A stretch of 64,000 nt of DNA from Echinarachnius parma (GCA_037951105.1 JBAMJV010001795.1:103098-167097); one strand, 5' to 3'; positions 12,499 to 24,118 are shown, counted from the first letter of the stretch. Notes: generated from the sequence alone by a model not told the origin. Numbers and translations are program-made.

Positions 12499-12565
12499 GC
12501 ATACAAATACGTCATCATAAGTGTATCAACAATAACTCGTAGAGATGGAGTTTGTAAAAAGCGGG
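12499..12565 (+). CDS. Weak candidate exon, host gene unknown
   Basis: A pyrimidine-rich acceptor (tttcacag) precedes a 67-nt segment open in one frame only (AYKYVIISV...), followed by a strong donor GGG|gtgagt at 12566. The end phase (1) would fit the exon at 27460, but one in three exons would do so by chance. No family is recognised, and the frame has no coiled-coil character. It may be fortuitous. Confidence 0.15.
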
Positions 12566-12747
12566 GTGAGTATTGTTTTTCCTTTAAGATATCATTGCGA
12601 TTATCAAGACAGTATAGTCCGGGAGCCAATTTTCGTGCAACAGTTCGTGCAACACCCACCACAGATAATTTAGTTTGTCACTTTGGGGTGTTTCGGGTGT
12701 GTCTCTGGATAATTCTAGCCCTGATGTACAATTGATTCCTGGTAGCA

Positions 12748-13075
12748 AGAAAAATGCTTCCTCTTTTCAAAAATATATACCGTAAAATATGTTTTTAAAT
12801 ACTTGTGGTTTATATCTCTCTAACTAATCACTTTTTCAACAAAACATCACATGCATTATATATTTTTGTTAATGGTTGAAACCGATGAGTGTTTAGAGAG
12901 CGCCCTTTTGTGTTTTAACGGCTCTTTTTGAATGATAACAGGCTTTTTACTTAGTCTTTGTAATGTTTTATTCCTTTCGAGCATGGTGGAGTTTTAATGC
13001 AGTGGTGCAGGTTTTTCTTACTAAAAATCAGTTTTTCCAAAACTGTACTCTCTTTTCCAGAACCCAACTATCCCT
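12748..13075 (+). mobile_element. TTAA MITE family T1, copy c (5' truncated)
   Basis: The right half only is present, with the hallmark gcgcccttttgtgttttaac near 12901 and gagcatggtggagttttaat near 12979, ending AACTATCCCT before TTAA at 13076-13079. The left half is absent. Confidence 0.8.
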
Positions 13076-13692
13076 TTAAATGTTAATTTCTTCGTTATCA
13101 TTTTGATTGGGTGATTTCAAAAATAAAACAAATTACATTGAACCTTCACTACTTTCATTTACAGTAAATCAATAATACATCATTCTATTCAGTCCTTAAT
13201 TCAATTGTAAATATTGCTGCTAAGTGAAAAGTTTGCAATAGAGTGGTTATGAATGAGTATACTTTGCTTTCATGTTTAACACCCAGGTGAACTTTGTCGC
13301 GAAGGCTGTCACGAATGCTGCCTTCGGCGAAATCCCCAAAACAGGTACATACTTCGTATTTATATCCTTCATGCATGTACTACAACAGGCTTCGATAATC
13401 TGTTTATAAATTTGCAACATAACAAAGTAAACTGTAAACGTGAAAACGTGACAATACTGCTAACCATGTCATATATTGCATCCATTTTAAATGTGACAAG
13501 AACGAAATAATTATGATGATGGAGGTACTCGTGGAGAAAGATCAACTGATCAAGGGATATTTGGTTCATCATATTTATCATGTTTTTACCTCGTACAACA
13601 CGCTTCTGTACTTGTGGGCGTATGTCCTGCAATCTTAATTATGAGATGATACGTATATAATACGTATCACCTATTGAGTTTGTTCGAATTTG

Positions 13693-13725
13693 TATTTATT
13701 TATTTATTTATTTATTTATTTATTC
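13693..13725 (+). repeat. (TTTA)n microsatellite
   Basis: An eight-unit TTTA run in AT-rich sequence. It could be a retrotransposon tail, but no body is recognisable next to it. Confidence 0.9.
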
Positions 13726-14199
13726 TTCCCAATTTTGTGCGTCGCATATCTCAAGATCAAATAAATAAATTGTCATGAATCTTCACATGATGATAGATCA
13801 TGACCTAACTTAGATCTGCGAAGCTTTTCAGTGACGTCACATCACTATGTCGTCATCAATACGCCATTTGGTAAAATATCAATAATCATCATATCTCAGT
13901 CATGCATCATCAATTTCATTTCAAATTTCGCATCAATATTAATCATTTCAATTGTCATCTTTCAAGCTTATGCGCAGACGCTTGCACTTGGAGACGCGCG
14001 CGTACGCGTCCGTCAAATAAACAAAAAATAAAAAAAATTTCAAAACTCCGACCCGAGTATATATACCGTTTCAGACAATTTAAAGCGTTTCAAAAATGTC
14101 TGCGCGTGCGCGTCGGCGCGCTCGTATTTGCGCGCGTAACGCAAATGAACAGGAAAATTTCGTTTTCTTACATGTTTTGCAATCCTTATACATTCGAAA

Positions 14200-14795
14200 A
14201 GCTTAGTGCTATTCAACGCTTGGAATCTTGTGTTGCAGACATTAAGTCTTGGGCCACTCAAAATAAACTTAAATTTAATGACACAAAAACAAAAATTATT
14301 CATATAAGCTCACGCTTCCGTCCTTGTTGTTCTATCCCATTAATTAAAATTGGAGATACGTTTGTGCAGCCTGTTCCAAAGACTATGAATCTAGGCATTA
14401 TATCTCCAATTAAAAGATCAAGTTAGTAAAACTGTTAGTGCTGGATGGTCTGGCATCTATAAAATTGGTAAATTGAAGAAGTATTTGGATCAATCATCAT
14501 CTGTAAAACTTGTCCATGCTTTCATTACATCACATCTTGACTATTGCAATAGTCTTCTTGCTGGTATACCTGACATTGAGATTTCAAGACTACAACGTCT
14601 ACAAAATGCGTCTGCCAGAATTATTACTCGTTCTAAACGCCACGACCATATTACCCCTGTATTGTATAATCTTCATTGGCTGCCTGTTCATTTACGCATA
14701 CATTTTAAAATATTGTTTAAATGTTCTACAGGCAATGCCCCTAGCTATTTAAGAAATTTGATTGTCCCGTATGCACCAACGAGAAGACTCAGATC
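14200..14795 (+). pseudogene. CR1/L2-like retrotransposon RT, part 1 of 2
   Basis: Translation gives the region after the catalytic centre of a CR1/L2/Rex-type reverse transcriptase: LESCVADIKSWATQNKLKF (from 14221), then, after a frameshift near 14400, HAFITSHLDYCNSLLAGIP (near 14517) and ITPVLYNLHWLPVHLRI (near 14651). The frame is cut after RRLRS at 14795 by the hAT element 14796-16777 and resumes at 16786. The 5' two thirds of the retrotransposon are missing. Confidence 0.9.
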
Positions 14796-14806
14796 CAGTG
14801 CTGTAG

Positions 14807-14950
14807 GACTCGAGCCTGGACTCGGACTCGAGACCGGTCTCGAGTCCGTATTTCTCGGGACTCGGACTCGGACTCGGACTCGAGCCACAAAGACTCGGTC
14901 TCGGACTCGGACTCGACCAATGGTGACTCGTGACTCGGGCGAAAATCGGG
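14807..14950 (+). repeat. GGACTC hexamer array, left end of hAT
   Basis: Degenerate tandem ggactcggactcg units are interspersed with CTCGAG. They are the subterminal repeat of the hAT element and encode only Arg-Thr/Gly-Leu/Asp-Ser repeats. Confidence 0.9.
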
Positions 14951-15194
14951 CCGAGACCGGCATTTTTTCCGTTTTCCCACGTTTATTTATAGTTCATAAA
15001 ATTACCCCAGCGCAAGCAAAAACAAACCCGTTGTTCTGGCGTACCTTGCTCGCTTGAGTGTGGCATTCTGGAAAATGATCGTAACATCGCCTCAACAAGC
15101 TATTATATGCCTAAATAGACGTTGAGATTAGCCGTTTTATGTTTTGGAACACGTAAGACACGGTCAAGTATTACGGCCAGAACGTGAATTAATT

Positions 15195-15540
15195 TACGAA
15201 AGCCTGATAAGATGCGACTAAAATTGAACGAGCAATACGCGCGCTATTGTTAGTGTGCATTCAGCTGTGTGCCGAGAGAATGGGCATGATTGTTACTTTG
15301 ATGATATGACGAGCAGAAAGTGCGATTTATCAGGCACTGACTTGGTAAAAATTGACAAGAATGGGAACCTGTCATGGTGTCACTCAGCGCGCCCTAAAAC
15401 AAAAACTACTCGACCAAAATGACTGTTCTAAGTATCGTTTTTCATTGGAAAAGATACCATATCCTATGGACATATCATTTTATTACTATATTTTGGGAAG
15501 TGCCCCGTTCCGTTTTATGGGGGCCACCCTGTATTGCAGT
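15195..15540 (+). mobile_element. Fragment of ACAGGGTGGCC-type MITE
   Basis: The segment matches 26545-26857, including gtgtgcattcagctgtgtgc near 15255 and the terminal ccgttccgttttatgggggccaccctgta side near 15507-15535. Only the right arm is present; the left arm is missing. Confidence 0.8.
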
Positions 15541-15804
15541 ATATAACCATCCAATCTGATAACAAAATCATAGTTCAATTTCAAACTTCAATCAGGTCAT
15601 GATAGATGCATGCGACTGAATAATTCACACCAATTTCAAGAAATATAATTTTCAAGTATCGCACCAGTCCCTTAATCAGTATTTCTTTTCTTTCCAATTG
15701 GTTCTTGACAGTGATTGCTCTTCATTGCTTCTTAGGATGAGTTTATGGCACAAAACGTGAATGTTCAGATATTTGATATTTTTTGCTAAAAATTGTGATC
15801 TTAA

Positions 15805-16092
15805 AGCCCAAGTCCAGTTTCGGGAAAGTAGCCGAATACATCTATATTGATCAATATTGTTGAATATGTATTGAAATAGGGCTTGTGTGGTAAAATCAGA
15901 ACCTAAGCATCGTTACATACAGAAATATCGGAAGAAATCCAATATCCGCCTGTGAAATTCATAAATCCACCGCCCGTTCAGACCTGTTCGCGCCGCTAGC
16001 GCGGGGGAGATATCGACAAGTTATATTTATAGGGACAAGAGCGTACATTTCATTTTAGGGGGTGGGGCGTTTCCCACTACTGTCCTTTACCT
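15805..16092 (+). mobile_element. TTAA-flanked MITE, family T3
   Basis: It is flanked by TTAA at 15801-15804 and 16093-16096, begins AGCCCAAGTCCAGTTTCGGG, and ends with tttcccactactgtcctttacct. The left end recurs inverted at 63440-63508, and the right end recurs at about 29095-29150. It has no coding capacity. Confidence 0.7.
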
Positions 16093-16605
16093 TTAAAAGG
16101 ATTAGAAAATTGCTGAAATTCATGCTTAACTTCAACAATGATTACTTTTCAGCAACTTGACTGTTTGCGCATAAAGTTATATCCCATTAATCCATTTGAC
16201 AGTGAACCTTATGAAAAGATATGCAGCAGTTCCTTATCCACTGTATTTTGGGGAAATGTAAGGGAGACAAAGATCAACTAAATTCTTGTCCCGTCTGTCA
16301 CACTTTTTATGAACTTTTTAGCCTGCATAGACATCATTAATTAAATTTATCTCATACTCTGTAATAATAACCTTCGACATTGCCCAAAATCATTTCTGCA
16401 GATAACTCTTTGTCATTTCTTTGATGGTGTCTATTATGAAGATAACTGTTGTAGTAAGAAGAGTTAAAATATATCTGACAAATGGAAGTTTACAATGAAC
16501 CAGACAACTATTTATGTTATAGAGAGTTCACTGTAAGGCATTTATCATAATGGAACTGATCTTGTGACATAAAAAGAATTGCAATTTAAGATTTTCCCAT
16601 TGGGA

Positions 16606-16757
16606 CTCGGACTCGGACTCGGATGTCCGGGACTCGGGACTCGGATGTCCGGGACTCGGACTCGGACTCGGACTCGGACTCGACTCGGACTCCAGGGACT
16701 CGGACTCGGACTCGGACTCGGACTCGGACTCGGACTCGGACTCGGACTCGGACAGGG
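16606..16757 (+). repeat. GGACTC hexamer array, right end of hAT
   Basis: About 20 ggactc units with short interruptions (gatgtccg at 16622 and 16643). They mirror the array inside the left terminus. Confidence 0.95.
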
Positions 16758-16777
16758 TGGACTCGACTACAGCACTG

Positions 16778-17090
16778 CTCAGATCTGCCACTCAAAATGT
16801 GTTTGTTATACCAAAAGTGTTTTCAAGATCTTATGGTGAACGGACATTCTCCTTTATTGGACCGTATTTATGGAACGCTCTGCCTAACTGGGTCAAGAAC
16901 ACTTCCTCAATTGACTCATTCAAAGATAATCTAAAAAATCATCTCTTCAAACAACATTATCAGTCATAGCTCAACCACTCTCTACTTCTTTACTTCGTAT
17001 ACTCTAATTTCCTTTTCTAAAGCGCTTAGAGGCTTGTTTGCATTAAGCGCTATATAAATTTGTCATATTATTATTATTATTATTCAATGC
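16778..17090 (+). pseudogene. CR1/L2-like retrotransposon RT, part 2 and 3' tail
   Basis: The C-terminal region continues from the hAT insertion site: TQNVFVIPKVFSRSYGERTF (from 16790), then LWNALPNWVKN and HLFKQHYQS with stop at 16967-16969. The 3' end reads agcgctatataaatttgtca followed by an ATT repeat at 17064-17084, the usual kind of tail for these elements. Confidence 0.9.
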
Positions 17091-17109
17091 ACCCTATCAA
17101 TTTGAGTCA

Positions 17110-17880
17110 TTGTTGACTAATAATAACGGAGTACGCGTGCTTCAAAGTCAAAATTACGCGCGCACGCAAAATGGCAAAATATGGTAAAAACATACCTTTC
17201 TATATTCGGCCATAACTTCCTAAAACGTATGGATAGCCCCCAATTTCATGTCATATTTAGAAAGTATATGAGTTGTAGATGTGATTTCATACATCATTCG
17301 GCTTTATCGGATATTCTAGAAGCGTCCTATTACTAAAAGCGTCCTATTACGAATTCGATTTTTGGTCAATTTTAATGCATCTCGTTTCGAATGATGATGC
17401 ACTTTTTACCGTATCTCGGTTGTTTTTTTATTGTTTTTCTTTCCAATTTTAATATATTGTAGCTGAGATTGTCTTCTAACATAATTAAGAATGAACTGAA
17501 AAGTTTTGTCGCATTTTAATGAAGTAAGACATAAATTAGTTTGAACAGTTAAAATCAAATTTTACGTTTACATACGCGTGTCGTACAGTGCGCATGGATC
17601 AGAATTTTTTTTTTTTTTAACTTCATTACTCTGGATAATGATACCCCCTCAACACTTTCTCTGAATTTCAGTATTCTTAAATGCATAATGGGGGAATGTG
17701 AGTGCTTCAAAGATGAAGATACATGCACGAGCTCAAATTTTCAAAATATGGTAAAAACATGCCCTTTTATATTCTGCCATAACTTTTTTAAACGTATGGA
17801 TACACCCGAATGTTATTTCATATTCAGAAAGTACCCGAGTTGTAGATACGATTTAATAAAAAACATTGACCAATTAGGTT
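17110..17880 (+). repeat. Two diverged copies of a ~190-bp unit
   Basis: The unit around 17140-17300 (aatatggtaaaaacatacct, ccataacttcctaaaacgta, ttgtagatgtgatt) recurs around 17700-17860 with substitutions. The spacer of about 390 bp carries no recognisable feature. Confidence 0.6.
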
Positions 17881-17980
17881 TTCTGACATCATCATATTAC
17901 GCGTCGAAAAGTCAATATCATCATATCGCAATTTCAGTACGTACTGTATCACCTTAATTCGTCAAAGTGACGAATTCAAT

Positions 17981-18181
17981 GGGTGATTTCAAGTATGGTG
18001 TTTGGGGTTGGTGTTAGTGCTTATTAAACACTAACACCGGCCTTAGGCGCCATATTTGAAATCCCCCAATGTCACTGTATACCATCCTAACACGAAGTCA
18101 TCTCAAATATGGTGCCCAAAGCCGGTGTTAGTGTTTAATAAGCACTAACACCAACCCCAAACACCATACTTGAAATCACCC
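17981..18181. mobile_element. 201-bp foldback MITE with nested hairpins
   Basis: Long arms GGGTGATTTCAAGTATGGTG... (17981-18066) and the reverse complement (18092-18181) meet around a short centre, flanked by AAT on both sides. Each arm also contains its own hairpin, GGTGTTAGTG-cttattaaa-CACTAACACC type, so the transcript would form a three-stem structure. Confidence 0.85.
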
Positions 18182-18289
18182 AATGTCTAGTTCCAAATAG
18201 TTTTATGATAAAAACATAAATACTTTAGCTAATCTGAAATGGTCTTTATTTTTAACCATGGGGATCGCTCCCAAGATGACTTGCTACTA

Positions 18290-18577
18290 CCCAAGGTCGA
18301 AATTCCCATATAGAACCAACAACCATAGGAAACCCATAGACACCCATAGGCCTAATGATTTCTATAGGATTCTATGGGTTTTAATAGGGAAAGTGGAACA
18401 TGGATTTGTATGGGTTTCTAAGGGATTCCTATGGGTTTCCTATGGGTTTTGAATCTATATGGGTATTTCGACCTGGTAAATGTTTATGGGTCACATAGAA
18501 ACCCATATAACATCATAGGAAACCCATAAGATACCCATAGGACTGTCCCATGGTTTATATGGGGATTTCGACTTGGG
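18290..18577. mobile_element. MITE rich in CCCATAG/CTATGGG words, copy 1
   Basis: The inverted ends CCCAAGGTCGAAATTCCCAT and ATATGGGGATTTCGACTTGGG bound a sequence built of repeated cccatag and ctatggg phrases on both strands. A relative lies at about 19488-19660. No coding sense was found. Confidence 0.7.
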
Positions 18578-18599
18578 TTACTTATCTTACCCAGGTGGG

Positions 18600-19440
18600 A
18601 TATTTATTTATTTATTTATCCATGTCTTCTTTAAAAAATACAGGGTAGGCAACCTCAGTTAAAAAAACTACTTTACAGGTGTGCCCTGTATACAAATACA
18701 AAACAATTACAGATGGCATAATAAATAAGCTACGTAAATTAAACAAACTAGTCAACAGATATAACAAACGAACATTAAAATACACCTACACAACACAAAC
18801 AAATACAACAAAATAAATAAATAAATACCAAAAATTAACCAAAATAAAAAGGCTTATTTAGCTTTACACAATCAAACGATGTTAAGAAAAAGAAAAGAAA
18901 ACGGAAAAGAAGAAGAAAAGGAAGATCAACTGGGAGGTGAGATAACATGACTGAGAGGTGAGAGGCTATTGAAATAAACCTCCGTGGAACCAATTTGCTT
19001 AGGACACGTAATCTAGCAGGGATTCAATTTACAAAATAACTGGACATTATAGAATAGCATTGAACTGAAGGCAGCTTTTCCTAAATACTTTGAGTAAATT
19101 GCTGCGTTGTCCTATAATATTAAGCTTATTGAACTAATAACTACCAGTGAAAGAAAGGGAACGTTTTTTATATTCGGTTTTCGGTTGAGGAATAAGCAAG
19201 GTGCTATTTTATGCATATCTAGTGTTATAATTTACAATAAAAGGTCTTACCAATGATTCAAAGTACAATGGTACAAGCTTATTGATTATTTTAAAGACAA
19301 GAATACAATACTGGTATTTGATACGATTTTCTATACATTGCCAATTCAATGAAGTCATCAATAAGCATTGAGATGTTTATCGATCTACATTAAGTACTAG
19401 ACGTGCATATTTGTTGTTGTAATCTCTGTAGTCTTAACAA
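18600..19440 (-). pseudogene. Decayed non-LTR retrotransposon 3' part
   Basis: Minus-strand translation of 19300-19420 gives LQNYNNKYARLVLNVDR, then LNWQCIENRIKYQYCILVFK, interrupted by stops. This is the post-catalytic region of a CR1-like reverse transcriptase. The opposite edge (18600-18620) is a TTTA run, which on the minus strand would be the A-rich 3' tail. It appears inserted between the two CCCATAG-type MITE sequences. Confidence 0.7.
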
Positions 19441-19487
19441 GTTTGCCCAGTTCATTCCCACATGACAGCCATATGTGCATTTACTTT

Positions 19488-19660
19488 CCAACCAGATGGG
19501 TTTGGCCATTTCAATTCCATATGAAACCAACATGGGCATTTTATATGGGTAAATGTCTATGGGTCTCCTAGAACATCAGAGGAAGCCCATATAACATCAA
19601 AGGAAACCCATATGAAACCATAGGGATGTCCCATGGTAACTATGGGAATTTCGACTTGGG
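19488..19660. mobile_element. MITE rich in CCCATAG words, copy 2
   Basis: The right end GGGAATTTCGACTTGGG at 19644-19660 and the phrase catataacatcaaaggaaac match copy 1. The left end is less clear (ccagatgggtttggccattt). Confidence 0.6.
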
Positions 19661-19741
19661 ACGCACCCGCGTAGAAAGCGTCGAAAGGGAATCTTTATTA
19701 CGGCGGGCTCAACGTTTCCTTTAAAATGGGTTGGTTTAAAG

Positions 19742-20540
19742 CAGTGGCGTAATGAGCAAAAACTGTTCGGGGGCTCAACAAATCTGCATCAACACAGGGT
19801 AGCCAACTGTGAGCAAGCGGTGAGTCTGGGACTTTGCGAGGGAGCGAAGCGACTGAGCGGGGCGGAGGGGGGGGGGGGGGGGGGGTGTGGTTGTGAATCC
19901 TGTGGTTGTGAATCCTGTAAGCGGTGGGGGGGGGGGGGGGGCAGTGGCGGACACAGGATTTTCCAGGGGGGGCCCCAAAAAACAAATTATGGATGACCCT
20001 ACGACGCGAGGGAGCGAAGCGACCGAGGGGGGGGGGGGGGGGTTTGTGGGAGGGGTGTCCCCCCTCCCACGGTGTGGAGCTTTGCAATTTTTATGATAAA
20101 ATGGTGGGATTTGGTGCATACTTTGCTGGGTATTTTTGTATCCATGTTTGACTTTTCTTTACCATTCATCCGAATTAAAAGGAGAGAGAATAAAGGATAT
20201 AAGAAAAAAAAAATGTTTTCCCCCGTTTAAATTTCTATAAAACAAAACAATACCGTAGACATACAAGTAACACCAACTAAGCCTGGCATAACCATGGGCG
20301 GCGGAAGTTGTTTTTTATTGGGGTGGCTAATATTTTTAGTAACCAATAAGCCAGTTCGTAATTAAAATCTGCGCATGCGCGTAATTACCGATCCAAACTT
20401 CCAGGTCACGCATCTGTAGGTTAGGTAGTTAGGGCTCCACAAAGTCATGCATAATCGGGAGATGCAGGGGTGGCGCCAGAGTATTTTCTAAGGGGGGCGA
20501 AGGTGGATACTTTGAGGGCGCGAAGCGCCGGAGTGAAGCG
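19742..20540 (+). mobile_element. hAT-like composite element, copy 1
   Basis: A CAGTGGCGTA terminus at 19744 and an inner CAGTGGCGGACACAGGATTT terminus at 19941 are hAT-like. The segment 19941-20540 is the reverse complement of 55600-55740 plus 59711-60140, sharing ggatgaccct, gaccgagggggg, accattcatccgaattaaaa and ccgatccaaacttcca. The element contains three long G runs. In this copy the site homologous to the 4-kb insertion at 55744 is empty (gttaggtagttagggctcca near 20420). Confidence 0.75.
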
Positions 20541-21672
20541 AACGAGCGGGGGAGGGAGTGTCCCCCCTCCCACAGCAGGGAGCTTTGGCATTTTTTACAC
20601 TAGAATGGAGCTATCTGGTGCATATCGGAGGTGAAATTCTTAAGTTTTCAAATGATAGAAAAACAGTGAATAGTCTTCAATTATTTTAATGTAATTTGCA
20701 TAAATATGAATAATGCGAGCGAGCGGAGCGAGTTTGAAAATTTTAGCAATTTAACATCGGAAATTGCCATTTGTTTCAATATTATTGTATGGGTATATTC
20801 GTGTTATGTGTAATGATATTGCGTTTTGAAGGGTAATATATAAACACCCGAGGTTGTAGAATATTATATATATACGAATGCGAGCGGAGCGAGCTTGAAA
20901 ATTGTACCAATTTAACATCGGAAATTGCCATTTGTTTCAATATTACTGTATGGGTATATTCGTGTTATGTGTTATGATATTGCGTTTTGAAGGGTAATAT
21001 ATAAACACCAGAGGTTGTAGAATAATATATATATACGAATGCGAGCGGAGCGAGCTTGAAAATTGTAGCAATTTAACATGGGAAATTGCCATTTGTTTCA
21101 ATATTACTGTATGGGTATATTCGTGTTATGTGTTATGATATTGCGTTTTGAAGGGTAATATATAAACACCCGAGGTTGTAGAATATTATATATATACGAA
21201 TGCGAGCGGAGCGAGCTTGAAAATTGTACCAATTTAACATCGGAAATTGCCATTTGTTTCAATATTACTGTATGGGTATATTCGTGTTATGTGTTATGAT
21301 ATTGCGTTTTGAAGGGTAATATATTAACACCCGAGGTTGTAGAATATTATATATATACGAATGCGAGCGGAGCGAGCTTGAAAATTTTAGCAATTTTACA
21401 TCGGAAAATTGCCATTTGTTTCAATATTATTATATGGGTATATTCGTCTATGACTTATGATATGGCGTTATTAAGGGTAATACATGTATATAAACACCCG
21501 ACGTTATGAAATATTATATATGCGACTGCGAGAGGAGCGAGTTTGAAAATTTTAGCAATTTAACATCAAAAATTGCCATTTGTTTCAATATTATTGTATG
21601 GGTATATTCGTGTTATGTGTTATGATATTGCGTTTTGAAGGGTAATATATAAACACCCGAGGTTGTATAATA

Positions 21673-22041
21673 TAGGTTTTCCCATTCATTTTCGTCATTT
21701 TTGTCATTCAATTTCGTCCCGAGAAGCCGAGAATGTGCCAATGCCAACTTCAATTTCGTCTATTGTCGACCAATTTCACAAAAAGTCCATTCAATTTAGT
21801 CGTTCGTCACGCATTTTCGTTGATTACAATTCAAATTCGTCGGTGACAGTTGCTGAACACATCTGTGACTGACGAATTTGAATTGTACTGGACGAAAATG
21901 TGTGACAAATGACTAAATTGAATGGACTTTTTGTGAAATTGGTCGACAATAGACGAAATTGAAGTTGGCATTGGCACATTCTCGGCTACTCGGGACGAAA
22001 TTGAATGACAAAAGTGTTAAAATGAATGGAAAAAAAACCTA
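21673..22041. mobile_element. Near-perfect foldback MITE (TA target), copy 1
   Basis: The ends TAGGTTTTCCCATTCATTTT and AAAATGAATGG...AACCTA are flanked by TA at 21671-21672 and 22042-22043. Almost the whole 369 bp is one palindrome rich in GACGAAATT words, with an asymmetric centre (cagttgctgaacacatctgtg near 21848). It interrupts a satellite unit. Confidence 0.92.
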
Positions 22042-22373
22042 TATTATATATACTGTATACGAATGCGAGCGGAGCGAGCTTAAACATTTTAGCAATTTTA
22101 CATCGGAAAATTGCCATTTGTTTCAATATTATTGTATGGGTATATTCGTCTATGACTAATGATATGGCGTTATGAAGGGTAATATATAAACACCCGAGTT
22201 TATGAAATATTATATATGCGACTGCGAGCGGAGCGAGCTTGAAAATTTTAACAATTTAACATCGAAAATTGCCATTTGTTTCAATATTATTGTATGGGTA
22301 TATTCGTGTTATGAGTTATGATATTGCGTTTTAAAGGGTAATATATAAACACCCGAGGTTGTAGAATATTATG

Positions 22374-22520
22374 CAAATAATACACGGTCTAGAGTGCATT
22401 GTGTAAATGCATCGCACGCGAGGCTATGTTAGCTGTGCATTACGCACGAGGCGTAAGCCGAGTGCGCATGCGCACAGCTAACATACATGATGCACGATAT
22501 TATGACCGTAGTATTATTTG
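22374..22520. mobile_element. 147-bp foldback MITE
   Basis: CAAATAATACACGGTC (22374) pairs with GACCGTAGTATTATTTG (22504-22520), with a further inner pair gctatgttagctgtgc / gcacagctaacata. It lies within the satellite. Confidence 0.75.
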
Positions 22521-23072
22521 TTTTATAAAACGAGCTCAACCACGGATTGTTTTATTTTGCTGGATTATTGAAAACCGACTTGCCACAATTAGTAACCCAG
22601 TCTATCTATTCTCCTGAGTATGAATTTATTAGGACTTTACAAAATTAATCATCACTTCTGCACTCGCTTCACTGAATTTGACTCTGAAGCTCAGCAGATC
22701 ACACGCATGCAGTCCACCAGAAATTGCCGAAACAAATTCCCGTACAAATGAGAATTATCAAAGAATTTCATGCATTTCCATTCCAAAACTTACCAATATC
22801 AAACCACATACCATAGTAATTTACGAAACTGCTAAGATGTATTTACTACAATACAGATAATTTACAAAACGAAGCTTTTTCCATCTGTTTTTCCTTCACT
22901 TTCGCAAGTTTGTCTCCGATAGAACTATGTAAACAAGCATTGTGACGTCATAGCCGTGCAAAAAGGTGTGGAATGAAAACGAGTAACGCACCCCGATTGC
23001 ACCCTGTTTTGCACGGTCGTGACATGATTTAACCAATCACGTTACTGAATTTACCAGAGCTGTTTTATAAAA
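22521..23072. mobile_element. ~550-bp insertion in satellite
   Basis: The ends ttttataaaacgagctc (22521) and gagctgttttataaaa (23057-23072) form an imperfect inverted repeat. The interior has a TGACGTCA box near 22942 and no recognisable protein. With the preceding foldback it separates two satellite units. Confidence 0.5.
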
Positions 23073-23634
23073 TATATATACGAATGCGAGCGGAGCGAGC
23101 TTGAAAATGTTAGCAATTTAACATTGGAAATTGCCATTTCTTTCAATATTATTGTATGGGTATATTCGTGTTATGTGTTATGATATTGCGTTTTGAAGGG
23201 TAATATATAAACACCCGAGGTTGTAGAATATTATATACGAATGCGAGCGAGCTGCGCTGCGCTGCGCTGCACGACGGAAAAAAAAAAACAAACAAACAAA
23301 CAAAAACATGTGTTGCCATTGTACTGCACATGACCGTCCCTTTCCGTATACGGTATTTTTCATCAAATTTTCTGTTGGTTTTTCCTTCTCTCTTCTTGCT
23401 CGTACCCTACTTTTAACCAATCAGGAGTGCCATATGTCGCGTGCACTGCGTATAAAATGATTGGGCCTTCACTCTGCAGAAATTGATCATGTTACACACA
23501 AATAATTCAAGTATCCTCTTATTGAAAGTATATTTTGCTTTAGAAAAAATAATAATAATCAAAGGTAGGGGTAGGGATGACCAGGAATTTATGTACAGTG
23601 TCTTTAGTTATTTTTTTATTTTGTATTTGTTTAG

Positions 23635-23700
23635 CTGTCGGGGGGGGGGGGGGGGGGGCCTGTGTCCGCCACTGGGGGGGGGGGGGGGGGGTAGTCGTAG
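23635..23700 (+). repeat. Long G runs around a hAT-type end
   Basis: Two G runs of about 18 bases flank cctgtgtccgccactg, which is the reverse complement of the hAT-like terminus at 19941. The following gtagtcgtagcaaattttcg matches, inverted, 60180-60208. It is a remnant of the same composite family as 19742-20540. Confidence 0.7.
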
Positions 23701-23711
23701 CAAATTTTCGA

Positions 23712-23885
23712 AACCGAGACCAAAAGTTTTCGTCATTTTCGAGGCCAAGACCACGGTTTTTCGACATTTTCGAGGCCAAGACCACGGTTTTTCGCACTTT
23801 TCGAGGCCGAGACCACGGTTTTTTGCACTTTTCGAGGCCGAGACCATCAAAAATGACGGTCGAGACCACTAACATCTCGAGACCA
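23712..23885 (+). repeat. ~33-bp minisatellite
   Basis: Five units of the type cattttcgaggccaagaccac differ by a few substitutions. The open frames across it on both strands are by-products of the repeat length. Confidence 0.9.
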
Positions 23886-24118
23886 TTTACAATTTGAAAA
23901 GGGGGGGTTCAAACCCCCCAAAACAGTCATTTTTGGGTACGCCTATGGATAGGGGGAGGGTTTGATGGGAGGTGGGTGTCCGCTTATGCACGGAATCAGA
24001 AAGCTTTTGCAATTTTATACTTGAAATTATGCAATCTTGTGCATACCTATAGGAATGAAATTTGACTAGACATGAAGTAGCATCTGAATTGTCATGTTTA
24101 AACAAACATCCTTGTTGC

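Larger units (their letters stand above)
14796..16777. mobile_element. hAT-type element with GGACTC hexamer ends
   Basis: Inverted termini CAGTGCTGTAG (14796-14806) and CTACAGCACTG (16767-16777) are flanked by an exact 8-bp duplication CTCAGATC (14788-14795, 16778-16785). An 8-bp duplication with CAGTG-type ends is diagnostic of the hAT superfamily. Removing the element and one duplicate restores the reverse-transcriptase frame across the junction, so the insertion is proven by its empty-site logic. Both ends carry tandem GGACTC hexamers inside the termini. No transposase is visible. Two other elements (15195-15540, 15805-16092) sit inside. Confidence 0.93.
20714..23250 (+). repeat. 161-bp satellite, about ten units
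   Basis: Each unit carries gaatgcgagcggagcgagct, aacatcggaaattgccattt, gggtatattcgtgttatgtg and aacacccgaggttgtagaat. Unit starts fall at 20714, 20880, 21041, 21202, 21363, 21528, 22064, 22224, 23085 and 23243, so the period is about 161 bp once the insertions at 21673-22041 and 22374-23072 are removed. The core GCGAGCGGAGCGAGC can form a small hairpin. Confidence 0.95.

Noticed and set aside
16528-16934. Ser-Glu, Arg-Thr and Gly-Leu repeat proteins
   Set aside because: They are translations of the GGACTC hexamer in different frames.
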